64,000 nt of DNA, taken from the NCBI GenBank assembly GCA_963843645.1, contig CAWJLE010000003.1, positions 62,001-126,000 of the forward strand, in the 5' to 3' direction. Source of the stretch: CAWJLE01 sp963843645. Its GTDB lineage: Bacteria > Chloroflexota > Anaerolineae > DAOTYC01. Under the pieces are notes generated by a model. It was given only the letters and a program-made list of their open reading frames with translations. It ran no database searches and had not been told where the DNA came from. Below, in pieces: positions 42,765-52,724 of this stretch; position 1 is the first letter of the stretch; each line of letters begins with the position of its first letter. The translations under genes were made by a program, and so were the position numbers.

Positions 42765-43895
42765 TCACACGTTGAACCTGAAATGGATCACGTCGCCGTC
42801 CTGCACGACGTATTCGCGGCCTTCCAGGCGCAGCACGCCCTTCTCTCGCGCCGCGGTCAAAGAGCCGAGGCGATCGAGGTCGGTGAACGACACGACCTCG
42901 GCGCGGATGAAGCCGCGCTGGATGTCGGTGTGAATGCGGCCGGCGGCTTCGACCGCGGACGTCCGCGCAGGCAACGGCCAGGCGCGGACCTCTTTGGTCC
43001 CGGTGGCCGTGAAGAATGTGATGAGGTCGAGCAGACGGTACCCGGCGTGGATGAGCGCGTCGCTGCCGGGCTCGGTCAGGCCCAGCTCGGAGCGATACGC
43101 CTGGGCCTCGTCCGGAGGCCAGGTCGCCAGCTCGGCCTCCAGTTGCGCGCATAGGACGACGCAGGCGGAACCTTCAGCGGCGGCCTCCTCACGCACCGAC
43201 CGGGACAGCACATTGCCCTGTGGCAGGTCCTCTTCGCCGACGTTCGCCACCAACAGGCTGGGCTTGGCGGTCAGCAAGTTGCTTTCGGCCAGCCAGGCCT
43301 GCTCCTTCTCTTCCAGCGACAGCGCGCAGAGGTTGCCGTCTCGGTCCAGGTGGTCGCGCAGGCGCGTGAGGAAGGCGATCTCGTCGGCGAAGTCGCGGGG
43401 GCGGGCCTTGGCAGCCGTCTGGACCTTCTCCAGGCGCCGTCCCAGCGTCTCGAGGTCGGCCAGGGTCAGTTCGGTCTGCAGGGTAGCGAGATCGTTCGTC
43501 GGGTCGATCTCCGCTGAAGTGTGGGGAACGTCGGGATCCTGGAAGCAGCGCAGCACCAACACGATGGCGTCGACGTTTCGAATGTGGCCCAGGAACTGGT
43601 TGCCGAGCCCCTCGCCGCGGCTGGCGCCCTTGACCAGGCCGGCGATGTCGACGAATTCGACGGTCGCGGGCACCGCCCTGGCGCTTCCGGCGAGCGCGAA
43701 GACGCGATCCAGGCGCGGGTCGCGAACGACGACCACGCCCTGATTGGGATCAATCGTGGTGAACGGATAGCTGGCGACAGCCGCGTTGGAACCGGTCAGT
43801 GCGTTGAACAGTGTGGATTTCCCGGCGTTGGGCAGGCCGACGATGCCTATTTGCAAGCTCAACCGTTGACAACTCCTTGGATTCGTGTCATGCAA
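42765..43895 (-). CDS. ychF: YchF/OLA1-family GTPase (ATPase)
   Basis: A 376-residue P-loop NTPase. The G motifs are GIVGLPNAGKSTLFNALTG (G1), PFTTIDPN, FVDIAGLVKGASRGEGLGNQ (G3) and a NxxE-type substitute for NKxD that gives ATP preference in the family. The C-terminal TGS domain ends DVIHFRFNV. YchF binds ribosomes and responds to oxidative stress. Translation may start at the ATG at 43895 (GAGGG upstream) or at TTG 43856, which gives the usual LQIGIVGLPN N-terminus. Confidence 0.93.
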   Translation of the reverse strand: MHDTNPRSCQRLSLQIGIVGLPNAGKSTLFNALTGSNAAVASYPFTTIDPNQGVVVVRDPRLDRVFALAGSARAVPATVEFVDIAGLVKGASRGEGLGNQFLGHIRNVDAIVLVLRCFQDPDVPHTSAEIDPTNDLATLQTELTLADLETLGRRLEKVQTAAKARPRDFADEIAFLTRLRDHLDRDGNLCALSLEEKEQAWLAESNLLTAKPSLLVANVGEEDLPQGNVLSRSVREEAAAEGSACVVLCAQLEAELATWPPDEAQAYRSELGLTEPGSDALIHAGYRLLDLITFFTATGTKEVRAWPLPARTSAVEAAGRIHTDIQRGFIRAEVVSFTDLDRLGSLTAAREKGVLRLEGREYVVQDGDVIHFRFNV

Positions 43896-43902
43896 TCAAC
43901 CC

Positions 43903-46509
43903 TCAGGGCCCGTTTGTGGACAGCGGCAGCGCCAGGTGGAACGTGCTGCCCTCGTGCGGCTCGCTCTCGACCCACACGCGGCCGTGGTGGAGGTCCGCTA
44001 TGGATTTGACGATGGCGAGACCCAGGCCGGTTCCGAAAATGTTGACAGTGTCCCGACTTTTCACACGATAGAATTTCTGGAACAGACGGCCCTGGGCCTC
44101 CTCGGCGATGCCAAGGCCGGAGTCGCGCACGCTGATGACCAGCTCGCCGCGTTCGGCGTGCGCCGCCGCCCGGACGCGAATGAAGCCGGACGGCGTGTAC
44201 TTGATCGCGTTCTCGACGAGGTTGGAGACCGCTTGCCGAACCAGGGTGGCGTCCGCCTGGACCGAAGGCAGGTCCGGTGCGAGATCCGCGCTCAGGTCGA
44301 GGTCCTTTTCCCGCGCATGTGCCTGGTGGGCGGCAACCACGTCCTCGATGAGCTTGCGGACGGGCGTGTCCACCATATTCACGTCGACGCCGGATTCGAT
44401 TTTGGGGATATCCAACAGGTTGTCGATCAGCTCCGTCATCTGGTGGACGCCGGATCTGATTTGGTCGACCCACTCGCGCTGCCGCCCGTCGAGCTCTCCT
44501 TCTTCGAGAAGGAGCCCCGCATAGCCGCTCATCACTTGCAGCGGGTTGCGCAGCTCGTGGGACGCCGACTGCACGAAATCCGACTTCATCTGGTCGAGCT
44601 CTTTGAGATGGGTGATGTCGCGCATCACCGCGACGCGGCCCAGGACGTCACCGCTGACGATCGGCGACACTATGGCCGCCAGTGTTTGCTTGTTGGGCAG
44701 CACAATCTCCGTAATCTCGGCCGGCTCCAGCGGCTCAGGAGAAGAGACCATGATCTCGACCAGCTCCGGCGGCAAACCCAGACCCGGCAATGGACTGGCC
44801 CAGGACGTCCTCGCCCAGGCCAAAGGCCTGCCGCGCCGCGGGATTGATCAACAGGACCACACCGGCGCTGTCGGTGCCGATGATCGCATCGCTGGCGCTG
44901 GTCAGGATCGCCGACAGGCGCTGTCGCTCGTTCTCGACGGTCTCGAACAAGCGCGAGCTTTCGATGGCCACCGCTGCCTGCCCGGACAGCGTGGTCAGGA
45001 GGTCCAGCTCAGACTTTTCAAAATCATCAGCCGACCGGTACTCGGCGAGGAGAATCCCGACGAGCCGGTTTTGACCAGCAGGGGTACGCCGAACGCGGAA
45101 CCGGCCGCGGGGGAGAAGAGGCCGGGATAGATCGACGTATCGTGGACCGTCACCGTCCTTCGGCCCCGGACCAGCCGCAGCAATGGGCCGGACAGGCCGC
45201 GGACCTTACGCCGGGCCGGGCGCCCGCCTCGCAGCAGAGAGATCTCGCCTTCGGGCTGATAGTCGGCCGGAGACATCAAGATGATCCGGGTCCCGATGGC
45301 CGGCGTCGCCTGCAGCGCTCCGGCCAGAATCGGCTCCAGGTTGCGCTCCAGATTCGAGCTGGCCGAAACCGCGAGGCTGATGTTGAGCAGGAGGGCCAGC
45401 TCCTGCAGGCGTTTCTGCAGGCGGAGCCGCATCGACTCGAAGGCTGCGCCAAGCTGGCCCACCTCGCTTTCACCGCTGACGGTCACGGGCACGTCCACCC
45501 GACCCTGGGCGATCGACGTCGCGGTGGCTGACAGGGCTTCCAGCGGACGAGTCAGGCGCACACTGAGCAGGGGGATCAAGGCTGCGCTGGCCAGGCCGAC
45601 GAGCAACAACAGGATTGTGAACGGCGTCGAGATGCGGGCGGCCAGATTGAGGATGGTCTCGTATGGGATTCGGATCACGGTCGTCCACGGCTGTCCGTCC
45701 ACCGGGCGGTAGTAAACCAGCCATTGGTTCCCATCTGCGGCTGTCTCCAGGTAAGATCCGCCGCCGGCTGCCGAGGAGGACGATTGAGCCGACTGAGCGT
45801 TCGGCGTCCAGGTGGTCAGCAGCATTGCGGGATCGGGATGCACGATGACCTTCCCTCGATCGTCGACGACGAAGCCGACTCCCGTGCCCATCGTCTGCTG
45901 CAGGGCTCTCTGGATGTCACGGATCAGCGGCGCTTGCGTCGTGTCGGCGCGACCGATGACCACTCCCGCTATCGGATCGTTGCCACGGGCCGCCGGCGCC
46001 AGGAAGGAAACGGCGACGTGGCCGTCGAGGAGATGGTAGGCCGGGCTGGTTTGTGCAGCGCCGCTATCCAGCACGCGTGCGGCGAGAGTCGTTTCTGCAT
46101 CTTCGAGCTCGAACGCATCGCCGGACCCGTGAGGAGGATACGCGTCGATCAGATTGAGCGAGCGGTCGACCAGGACAACTTCCTTGAAGAATCCGGCGGT
46201 TCGAACAAACTGCTGCAGCCTTTGCTGACGAAAACCGGCGGCTTCGCTCCAAATTGCGCCGTCCTCGGCCAGCAGGCCGAGCAGGCCGTGGCCGGTCTGC
46301 ACCATGAAGGGAATGTGCTGGGCGGCGTTGTCCGTGTCGCGAGCTGCCTGCAGGATGCTCTGGCTGCGAGCGACGCTGACCGCCGTGATGTTCACCGTAG
46401 AGAAAAGCACCAGGATGATGATCACAATGACCGGGATGAAAGCGGCCAACAGCTCGCCCTTCAGGCTACGCGCGTAGAACGGAATGCGTGCGCCGGGCGG
46501 CGCGGGCAC
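43903..46509 (-). CDS. Membrane sensor histidine kinase (Cache-HAMP-GAF-PAS-HisKA-HATPase), two frameshifts
   Basis: About 870 residues across three frames. 46509 to about 45060 holds a membrane helix (AAFIPVIVIIILVLFST), a Cache-type sensor, a second helix, HAMP (RLTRPLEALSATATSIAQGR) and the start of a GAF domain. After a shift near 45060 the GAF ends and a PAS domain starts (ILTSASDAIIGTDSAG). After a shift near 44795 the kinase core follows: QSASHELRNPLQVMSG (phospho-His), NLVENAIKYTPSG and GTGLGLAIV. The first shift disappears if AAAA is read as AAAAA. No regulator gene is adjacent. The GTG at 46509 is the likely start; the gene overlaps the upstream membrane protein by 44 bases. Confidence 0.8.
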
Positions 46510-47179
46510 CAGAGACCGGCAGGGCCAGGAACAAGATCTGGACTGTGAGCCCAACGGCGAGTGCATCCACGAGGATCAGGGGCAAGGCGGTCAGCAACGG
46601 AGTCGAACAGAGGAGCACCGTCTCGAGGACGTTGCCCTCGCGATAGACGATGCACGACAGCCAGGCGGTGGCCCACATCGCGAGGGCGCCCAGAGGGCCG
46701 GCCAGCAGGGGAAGACGGACCAGGCGGGGCAAGCGGCCCGTGTAATTCTGCCGGATCAGGCCGGCAGTCACGATGCCCCAGACGGCCATCTCGAACGGAC
46801 TGAACACCTGATGCGTGACCCACACGGCGCGAACCAGGCCGGCCGCGAAGCCTACTGTGGCGGCGGCCACGATCCCAACACTGCCGGCAAGCACGATCGG
46901 CAGCCCGGCGAACACGGCGAGGGCTCCCCAGTTGCCCAACGCTGACGGACCGAACAGCAGGGCCAGGATGTTGCTCAGAATGATGGAGAAGGTCGCACAG
47001 ACGCCCCAGGTGACGAATTGATCAGTCCGGAGCCGGCGAAGCTCGTCGCGGTGCCATATTACGTGGTAGAGGAGCCAACCGAACAAGGCGACGTAGAGCA
47101 AGATGAGCAGATAACCGCCCGGCTGCATGCGGGGGTCGATTGGCGGGTAGTTCGATTGACCCCAGAAGCTGAAGGACAT
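46466..47179 (-). CDS. Polytopic membrane protein
   Basis: A 237-residue membrane protein with about six hydrophobic helices (GGYLLILLYVALFGWLLYHV at the start, VLAGSVGIVAAATVGFAAGL, VGLTVQILFLALPV at the end). The arrangement resembles the 5TM sensor domains (5TMR-LYT type) of bacterial signalling proteins. It overlaps the histidine kinase start by 44 bases, so it may be its membrane sensor partner. The start at 47179 has AGGGAGA four bases upstream. Confidence 0.65.
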   Translation of the reverse strand: MSFSFWGQSNYPPIDPRMQPGGYLLILLYVALFGWLLYHVIWHRDELRRLRTDQFVTWGVCATFSIILSNILALLFGPSALGNWGALAVFAGLPIVLAGSVGIVAAATVGFAAGLVRAVWVTHQVFSPFEMAVWGIVTAGLIRQNYTGRLPRLVRLPLLAGPLGALAMWATAWLSCIVYREGNVLETVLLCSTPLLTALPLILVDALAVGLTVQILFLALPVSGARAARRTHSVLRA

Positions 47180-47277
47180 CGGCTCTCCCTTCAGAGTCAT
47201 GTTCAGCATAGCGCAAGGGGCTCCGACCTGTAGTAGACCGACTAATTCACACACCCCTGGGATGCAGGATGTGTGTC

Positions 47278-48426
47278 TTAGCTTGCGTCAGCATGACGAA
47301 TCGTGCCTTTCAGTACGTCATCCTGTAGCAGGTTGTGCATCCTTTCAGGCTCCTCAAATAGCGGGCTGTGAGCAGACTGCGTAAATGTATAAAAGCCTTT
47401 AAGAGGCGCCTTCAGTTTCTCAAAATACGCTTTTGCCTCCGTGTAAGAGACAGTGTAATCGTGTATGCCGTGCCAGAAGTAGACGGGAACGTGGAGTTCG
47501 GGCACCTGTTGGGTTAGATCCGTGCCTAACATCGCATCCCACAGCAGGCCGCGGGAGAAGGCCTTGCCCCGCCATATGGCGATCTTTTCACTCAGGGTGT
47601 ACTCTCGGTTAAGCATCACCGGCAAGAAGATCCCGGTGACCACCGATTTCATGTCGTGTGTCGTTCCAATGCCGAGACTGTGCATGGCTTCGTCACGGAC
47701 CGAAAGGTACCGATCTGGCAGTTGGCCCGTCATAGTCACTGGTGCTTCTTCGAGCTTTCGGGCCATTTTGATGTTACCATTGTCTTTGAACCGCTTCAGC
47801 ATATACTCGTAGGCCAACCATTCGGACTTGAGCTGATACGAAATCTGTGCGACTCCAATGTAGGCGTAATATAGCTCCGGTGCCCGTGCGGCCGCCTGTG
47901 AGCCAATAAAGCTTCCCCACGAATGTGCCATGAGGTAGATCTTTTCTTTGCCGAAACGGTCACGCAAGTAGTTCGACACTGCCAGCGTGTCAGATACTAA
48001 TTGCTCCACCGTCATAGTCTCTGGTGGAATGTCGGCCCTGTAGGAAAGACCTGAACCACGCTGTTCCCACCAACATACGGTAAAATATTCTTCGAGACCC
48101 GCAGGGTAATGCTCCGTGAGGAAGTACTCGGGCATGCCAGGCCCTCCATGAAGGATGAGCAGCACTGGCTTCGTTTCATCTTTGCTCTTGATGAACATCC
48201 CTTGTTCCACGCCATTGATGCTGACATGGATTTTCTCCGAAATGCTGCCTGGCAGCGGTCTTCCGGCTTCGTTTGCAAAGGGGATCGGCGTTCCGGGGCT
48301 CAATAGCAGCAGCACTCCCACAAGAGCGAGTATGCAAACCGAGAAGACAGATATTATGACCGTCACAATACGCGCCGCCTTTCGTGCGAGTGATTGAGCA
48401 GAGGGCTCTGCTGCGTCGTCAGACAT
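47278..48426 (-). CDS. Membrane-anchored alpha/beta hydrolase
   Basis: A 382-residue enzyme with an N-terminal membrane anchor (residues 18-45). The alpha/beta-hydrolase core follows: LILHGGPGMPEYFLT (oxyanion region), WWEQRGSGLS, IYLMAHSWGSFIG (nucleophile Ser in AHSWGS), FWHGIHDYTVSY (acid) and FTQSAHSPLFEEP (His). HGGPG and WWEQRGSG are marks of the proline iminopeptidase-like group. It probably acts on peptides or esters outside the cell. Single gene. Confidence 0.8.
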   Translation of the reverse strand: MSDDAAEPSAQSLARKAARIVTVIISVFSVCILALVGVLLLLSPGTPIPFANEAGRPLPGSISEKIHVSINGVEQGMFIKSKDETKPVLLILHGGPGMPEYFLTEHYPAGLEEYFTVCWWEQRGSGLSYRADIPPETMTVEQLVSDTLAVSNYLRDRFGKEKIYLMAHSWGSFIGSQAAARAPELYYAYIGVAQISYQLKSEWLAYEYMLKRFKDNGNIKMARKLEEAPVTMTGQLPDRYLSVRDEAMHSLGIGTTHDMKSVVTGIFLPVMLNREYTLSEKIAIWRGKAFSRGLLWDAMLGTDLTQQVPELHVPVYFWHGIHDYTVSYTEAKAYFEKLKAPLKGFYTFTQSAHSPLFEEPERMHNLLQDDVLKGTIRHADAS

Positions 48427-48991
48427 TCCGTTCCTCCAATCGCCCGCGCTTCCGAAAAACGCGTGGAGTGGGACACGATCCTTGAATACAGAAGTGAAGG
48501 ATCATCGGGGCTCAGAGTGGGGGACAGCCTGTAGCTGAAGAAGTGGTTATGGTTGAATCGAATGTTAAGGGACTGTGCGATGCCCTCGCAACTGATTCGG
48601 CAAACTACCGTCATCTCGTGGCAGGCCATTCATCCAAGGCTGTGGACCGAAGTTGAGTTCGCCTTTGTGCGAGCTTAAACGCAATCTTCTCGTTGTACGA
48701 GATACATCAACAACGCTAACCCATGTCTTGCGGCGCACGGTCCTAGACCGTGCCTGGCTGCCAATTTGGGTAGCTGTAAGTGGCGCTCCGGGCGGCGACC
48801 GTATTATATCATCGTCCGGAGAGGGGTGCAACCTCTCAGGAGCACGTACTGGCGCCTGGCCGGTTGTTTTGAGACTCGTTTTCGAGTATAATAGTCCCTC
48901 GGCAAGACACAGAGCAGCACGAAACTTGCGGCGTTCAAAATCAAAGCCTGTCGTCAGAAGCATGGGACCGCAGGCAGGATTGGAGTCATAA
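48427..48991. other. Intergenic stretch with a promoter and a small palindrome
   Basis: No gene is supported over about 560 bases. A perfect palindrome, GCACGGTC-CTA-GACCGTGC, lies at 48735-48753. The promoter of the next operon lies at 48864-48892. A stretch near 48640-48720 looks composition-neutral. Confidence 0.5.
48864..48892 (+). promoter_or_regulatory. Promoter of the mrp-serA gene group
   Basis: TTGTTT at 48864-48869 and TATAAT at 48887-48892 have a 17-base spacer, 100 bases before the mrp start. Confidence 0.65.
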
Positions 48992-50099
48992 ATGGCAAGC
49001 GAAGCGGAGGTGCGCGGGGCACTGGGCGGTGTGATGGACCCCGAACTGCACCGGAGTGTGGTGGACCTGGGAATGGTGCGTGACGTGGTGGTGGACGGCA
49101 GCCGGGTGTCATTCACCCTGGCGCTGACCACTTTGGCGTGCCCACTGAAGGACAAAATTGTAGACGACGCCCGGCAGGCGGTTAGGAAGCTGTCAGGGGT
49201 GAAGGATGTGCAGATCTCGCTGGCGGAGATGAATGCAGAAGACCGCTCGAAACTCGCGGCGACCCTGCAGGCACAGCAGGCGGACGAGCAGCCGCTGTCG
49301 GCGCACCTCAATCACATCGACAAAGTGATCGCCGTGATGAGCGGCAAGGGAGGCGTGGGCAAGTCCTCCGTCGCCTCGATGCTGGCTGTGACGCTGCGGC
49401 AGCGCGGTCTGCGGGTCGGCGTGCTCGACGGCGACATTACGGGGCCCAGCATCCCGCGCATGTTCGACATCGTCACGGCGCCCTCGGGCAGTCCGCTGGG
49501 TATCGTGCCCGGCGCAGACCCGATCGGGCATTCGCGTGATTTCCATCAACCTGCTGCTGCCCCACGACGACGACGCGGTGATTTGGCGCGGCCCGCTGAT
49601 CTCCGGCGCAATCAAGCAATTCTGGAACGACGTGTTCTGGGGCGATCTCGATTTCCTGGTGCTGGACCTGCCGCCCGGAACCTCGGACGCGTCGCTGACC
49701 GTCGTCCAATCCATCCCGTTGAGCGGCATCGTGTTGGTGACCTCCCCGCAGGGCTTGGCCGGCATGGTTGTCCGCAAGTCCGCGCAGATGGCGGAGAAGC
49801 TCAGCGTGCCCATTCTTGGGCTGATCGAGAACATGAGCTACCTCGAGTGCCCCCACTGCGGGACGCGCACGGACGTTTTTGGACCCAGCCAGGCGGACCG
49901 CACGGCGACCACACTCGGCGTGCCGCTATTGGGCCGGCTCCCGCTCGACCCAGAGCTGGCGGTGCGATGCGACAACGGCCGCATCGAGGAGCAGCCCACG
50001 GTCCTGTTTGAGCCCATCGTGGATCAGCTCGTGGCCCGCATGCCGGACGTAAAGTGCCAGCCGGCGTTTGGCGATGCGGCACATCACGAGCACAGGTAG
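48992..50099 (+). CDS. Mrp/NBP35-family Fe-S cluster carrier ATPase, frameshifted
   Basis: About 369 residues. An N-terminal DUF59/MIP18 domain (VRGALGGVMDPELHRSVVDL) precedes the deviant Walker A AVMSGKGGVGKSSVASMLAV and DGDITGPSIPRMF. The frame breaks at GATCGGGCATT near 49535; reading GG for GGG joins PIG to IRVISINLLLP, which continues FLVLDLPPGTSDASL and the cluster-binding YLECPHCGTRTD. These P-loop ATPases carry and transfer 4Fe-4S clusters. It is followed by a NifU/IscU-like scaffold, fitting an Fe-S role. The shift is a likely homopolymer error. Confidence 0.88.
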
Positions 50100-50126
50100 A
50101 AGATCTGGAACGAAGGGGAAGGTTGT

Positions 50127-50540
50127 TTGGCTGACGAGAACGTGATGGTACATTTCCGCGACCCGCACAACGTGGGTTACATTGAGGCTCCGGATGGTGT
50201 GGCCCGAGTGGTCAGCGGTTCCTGTGGTGACACGATCACCATGTTCATTCAGGTCGAGCGCAACCGCCTGGTGGACATAAAGTACATGATACAGGGGTGT
50301 GGAATGCTGGCGGCGGCATGCAGCGCCGTCTCGGACCTGGCCAGGGGCGCGACGACGGACGAGGCGATGCAGGTGACCGAAGACGACGTCACGCGTGCTT
50401 TGGGTGGGCTTCTGCCGCCCGAAGAACAGCACTGTGCAACACTGGCGGTAACGTTGCTGCGCCGGACGATCGAGGACTACCGGCGCCGGCAGCGGGTTGA
50501 TTTGCACGATTGGCGGTCGATGTATCGGAGCAAGGCGTAA
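50127..50540 (+). CDS. NifU/IscU-like Fe-S scaffold protein
   Basis: A 137-residue protein of the IscU/NifU-N family. The three scaffold cysteines are seen: SGSCGDTITM near residue 31, YMIQGCGMLAAACSAVSDLA near residue 60 and PEEQHCATLAVTLL near residue 105. The conserved Asp beside the first Cys is present. It probably starts at TTG 50127, with GGGGAAGG upstream. It follows the Mrp gene by 27 bases, consistent with scaffold and carrier working together. Confidence 0.85.
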   Translation: MADENVMVHFRDPHNVGYIEAPDGVARVVSGSCGDTITMFIQVERNRLVDIKYMIQGCGMLAAACSAVSDLARGATTDEAMQVTEDDVTRALGGLLPPEEQHCATLAVTLLRRTIEDYRRRQRVDLHDWRSMYRSKA

Positions 50541-50568
50541 CCACACAACTGAGAAGGGGGACACTGCG

Positions 50569-51015
50569 ATGCTGAAGTCGAAGCTGCTCCATCCGGACAT
50601 CTTGGGCGCGTTGGGTCGAGCCGGGCACGGCTCGAAGATTCTGATCGCCGACGGCAACTATCCGTTCGCGACCAAGCTGGGCGTGAACGCCACGCTGGTG
50701 AGCCTGAACCTGATGCCCGGCCTGGTGAGCGGCACCCAGGCGCTGGAAGCCATCGTTTCGGCGGTGGCGATCGAAGGGGCTGCCGTGATGCAGCCGATGA
50801 CGACGGGGCCATACGCGTACAAAGGCGAGCCGCCCATTTGGGACGAGTTCCGGAGCATTCTAAAGGCCGCCGGAGCGAACGTCGAAATCGAGCCCATCGA
50901 GCGCTTCGCGTTCTACGATGAGGCCGGGTCGGACGATGTTGCTTTGACCATCGCCACGGCCGAGCAGGCGGTCTACGCCAACCTGCTGCTGACCATCGGC
51001 GTCGTGAAGGGGTAA
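50569..51015 (+). CDS. RbsD/FucU-family sugar mutarotase
   Basis: A 148-residue protein. Marks are LGRAGHGSKILIADGNYPFATK, with the catalytic His and Asp, AIEGAAVMQPMTTGPY and ERFAFYDEAGSDDVALTIAT. The family interconverts pyranose and furanose forms or anomers of ribose or fucose. The sequence does not tell which sugar. GAGAAGGGGG precedes the ATG at 50569. The position between Fe-S assembly genes and serA is unusual and may simply reflect a shared transcript. Confidence 0.85.
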   Translation: MLKSKLLHPDILGALGRAGHGSKILIADGNYPFATKLGVNATLVSLNLMPGLVSGTQALEAIVSAVAIEGAAVMQPMTTGPYAYKGEPPIWDEFRSILKAAGANVEIEPIERFAFYDEAGSDDVALTIATAEQAVYANLLLTIGVVKG

Positions 51016-51042
51016 GAATTCGGCAACGGGGAGCGGGGCTGT

Positions 51043-52621
51043 ATGAAGATTCTGGTGACGGAGCCGCTTTCGCCGGAAGGCCAGGAGCTGTTGCGGCAGA
51101 ATGCGGAGGTCGACGTTCGGACCGGCCTGGACGAGGCGGGGCTCTGCCGGAATAATCGGTGAGTATGACGCGTTGGTGGTGCGCAGTGCCACTGAAGTCA
51201 CGGCCGCCGTCGTCGCGTCCGGAGTCCGGCTGCAGGTCGTCGGGCGGGCGGGCACCGGAGTGGACAACATCGACGTGGACGCGGCTACCCGGCACGGAAT
51301 CGTCGTCGTCAATGCCCCAACCGGCAATTCGGTGGCCGTGGCCGAGCACACCATCGCGCTGATGCTCGCCCTGGCCCGCCACATCCCGGCGGCTGACTGC
51401 TCGCTGAAGGCCGGGCGCTGGGACAAGAAGCACCTCGGGGGCATTGAGGTGCGCGGCAAAACGCTCGGGCTGATCGGGCTGGGCCGGGCCGGCAGCGCGG
51501 TCGCACGACGAGCGGTGGCGCTGGAGATGTCGGTCGTCGCCTACGACCCGTTCGTAACCGAGGAATACGCGACGCGGTTGGGGGTCCGGCTCGAGCCGTT
51601 CGAGCAGCTGCTTGCGGAGTCCGACTTCATTTCTCTACACACGCCCATGACTGAAGTCACGCGAGGAATCCTGGGCGACCACGAGCTGTCGTTGGTCAAG
51701 CCGACCGTCCGGCTGATCAACTGCGCGCGCGGCGGGCTGATCGACGAAGCGGCGCTGCTGCGGGCCCTGGACGAGGGCCGCGTGGCCGGCGCCGCCCTCG
51801 ACGTGTTCGTCTGCGAGCCGCCGCAACCCAGTCCTTTGCTGGAGCACCCACAAGTCGTCGTCACACCGCATCTGGGAGCGAGCACGGCGGAAGCGCAGCG
51901 CAACGTGGCCCTGGAAACGGCCGAGCAGGTCGTGGCTGTCCTGCGTGGCGAATTGCCGCGCTATCCGGTCAACGTACCTTCCCTGTCCGCGGACGAGTTG
52001 GCCGAGATACACCCGTATCTGGAGCTGGCGGAACGGCTGGGCGAGTTTTACGCGCGCGTAGCCGCCGGCAACCTGAACGCGCTGGAGATCGCTTTCTGTG
52101 GGGACGTGGCCGAGACCAACACGACGCTGCTGACCGCGTCTGTTCTCAAGGGACTGCTCGAGCCGATCAGTGAAGAGCCGGTCAACCGGATCAACGCCAT
52201 GGCCATTGCCCGCGAACGCGGCTGGAGAATCAGCGAGCTGAAGACCGCCGCGCCGCAGAACTTCACCAATCTCATCACCTTGACCGTGAGCACCAGCGAG
52301 GGACAGCGGCTGGTATCGGGCACGGCGATGCGCGGCGAGCCCCACATCGTGCGTGTGGATGACTACTGGCTCGACTTCGTGGCGCGCGGCCACCTGCTGT
52401 TGAGCGAACACGTGGAGGGCCCGGGCATCTTGGGTCGGGTCGGAACGCTCATCGGCGAGGCGGGGTTCAACATCTCGTTCGTACAGCTTGGTCGACAGGC
52501 CCGCGGCGGCACCGGCCTCATGGTGCTGGGACTGGACGATCCGGTCACCCCGGAGCTGCTGCGGCAGATGAACGCGCTGCCGAGCATTCGGACAACCCGT
52601 GCGGTGAGCCTGCCGTTATAA
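51043..52621 (+). CDS. serA: D-3-phosphoglycerate dehydrogenase, frameshifted near the N-terminus
   Basis: About 525 residues. It catalyses the first step of serine biosynthesis from 3-phosphoglycerate. The N-terminus (KILVTEPLSPEGQELLRQ) is in one frame until a shift near 51145. The second frame then runs IIGEYDALVVRSATEV and VVGRAGTGVDNIDVDAAT, and KTLGLIGLGRAGSAVARRAV binds NAD. The catalytic residues lie in NCARGGLIDEAAL, the ALDVF segment and TPHLGASTAEAQ. A C-terminal regulatory region ends with an ACT domain (HVEGPGILGRVGTLIGEAGF). Long-type SerA. The extra base is probably an error. Confidence 0.92.
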
Positions 52622-52625
52622 CGCT

Positions 52626-52667
52626 GGCGCCGTCGCGGGGTTGGCACGCTGACCCCGCGACGGCGCC
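52626..52667. terminator. Strong hairpin between serA and the patatin gene
   Basis: Perfect 16-bp arms, GGCGCCGTCGCGGGGT (52626-52641) and ACCCCGCGACGGCGCC (52652-52667), with a 10-base loop. The genes on either side converge, so it may stop both transcripts, although no T run follows on either strand. Confidence 0.6.
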
Positions 52668-52724
52668 CACGGCACGTAGGGGCGGAACGGTGTGAGGGTG
52701 AAAACCCACTTTCGGCGTCAGCCT

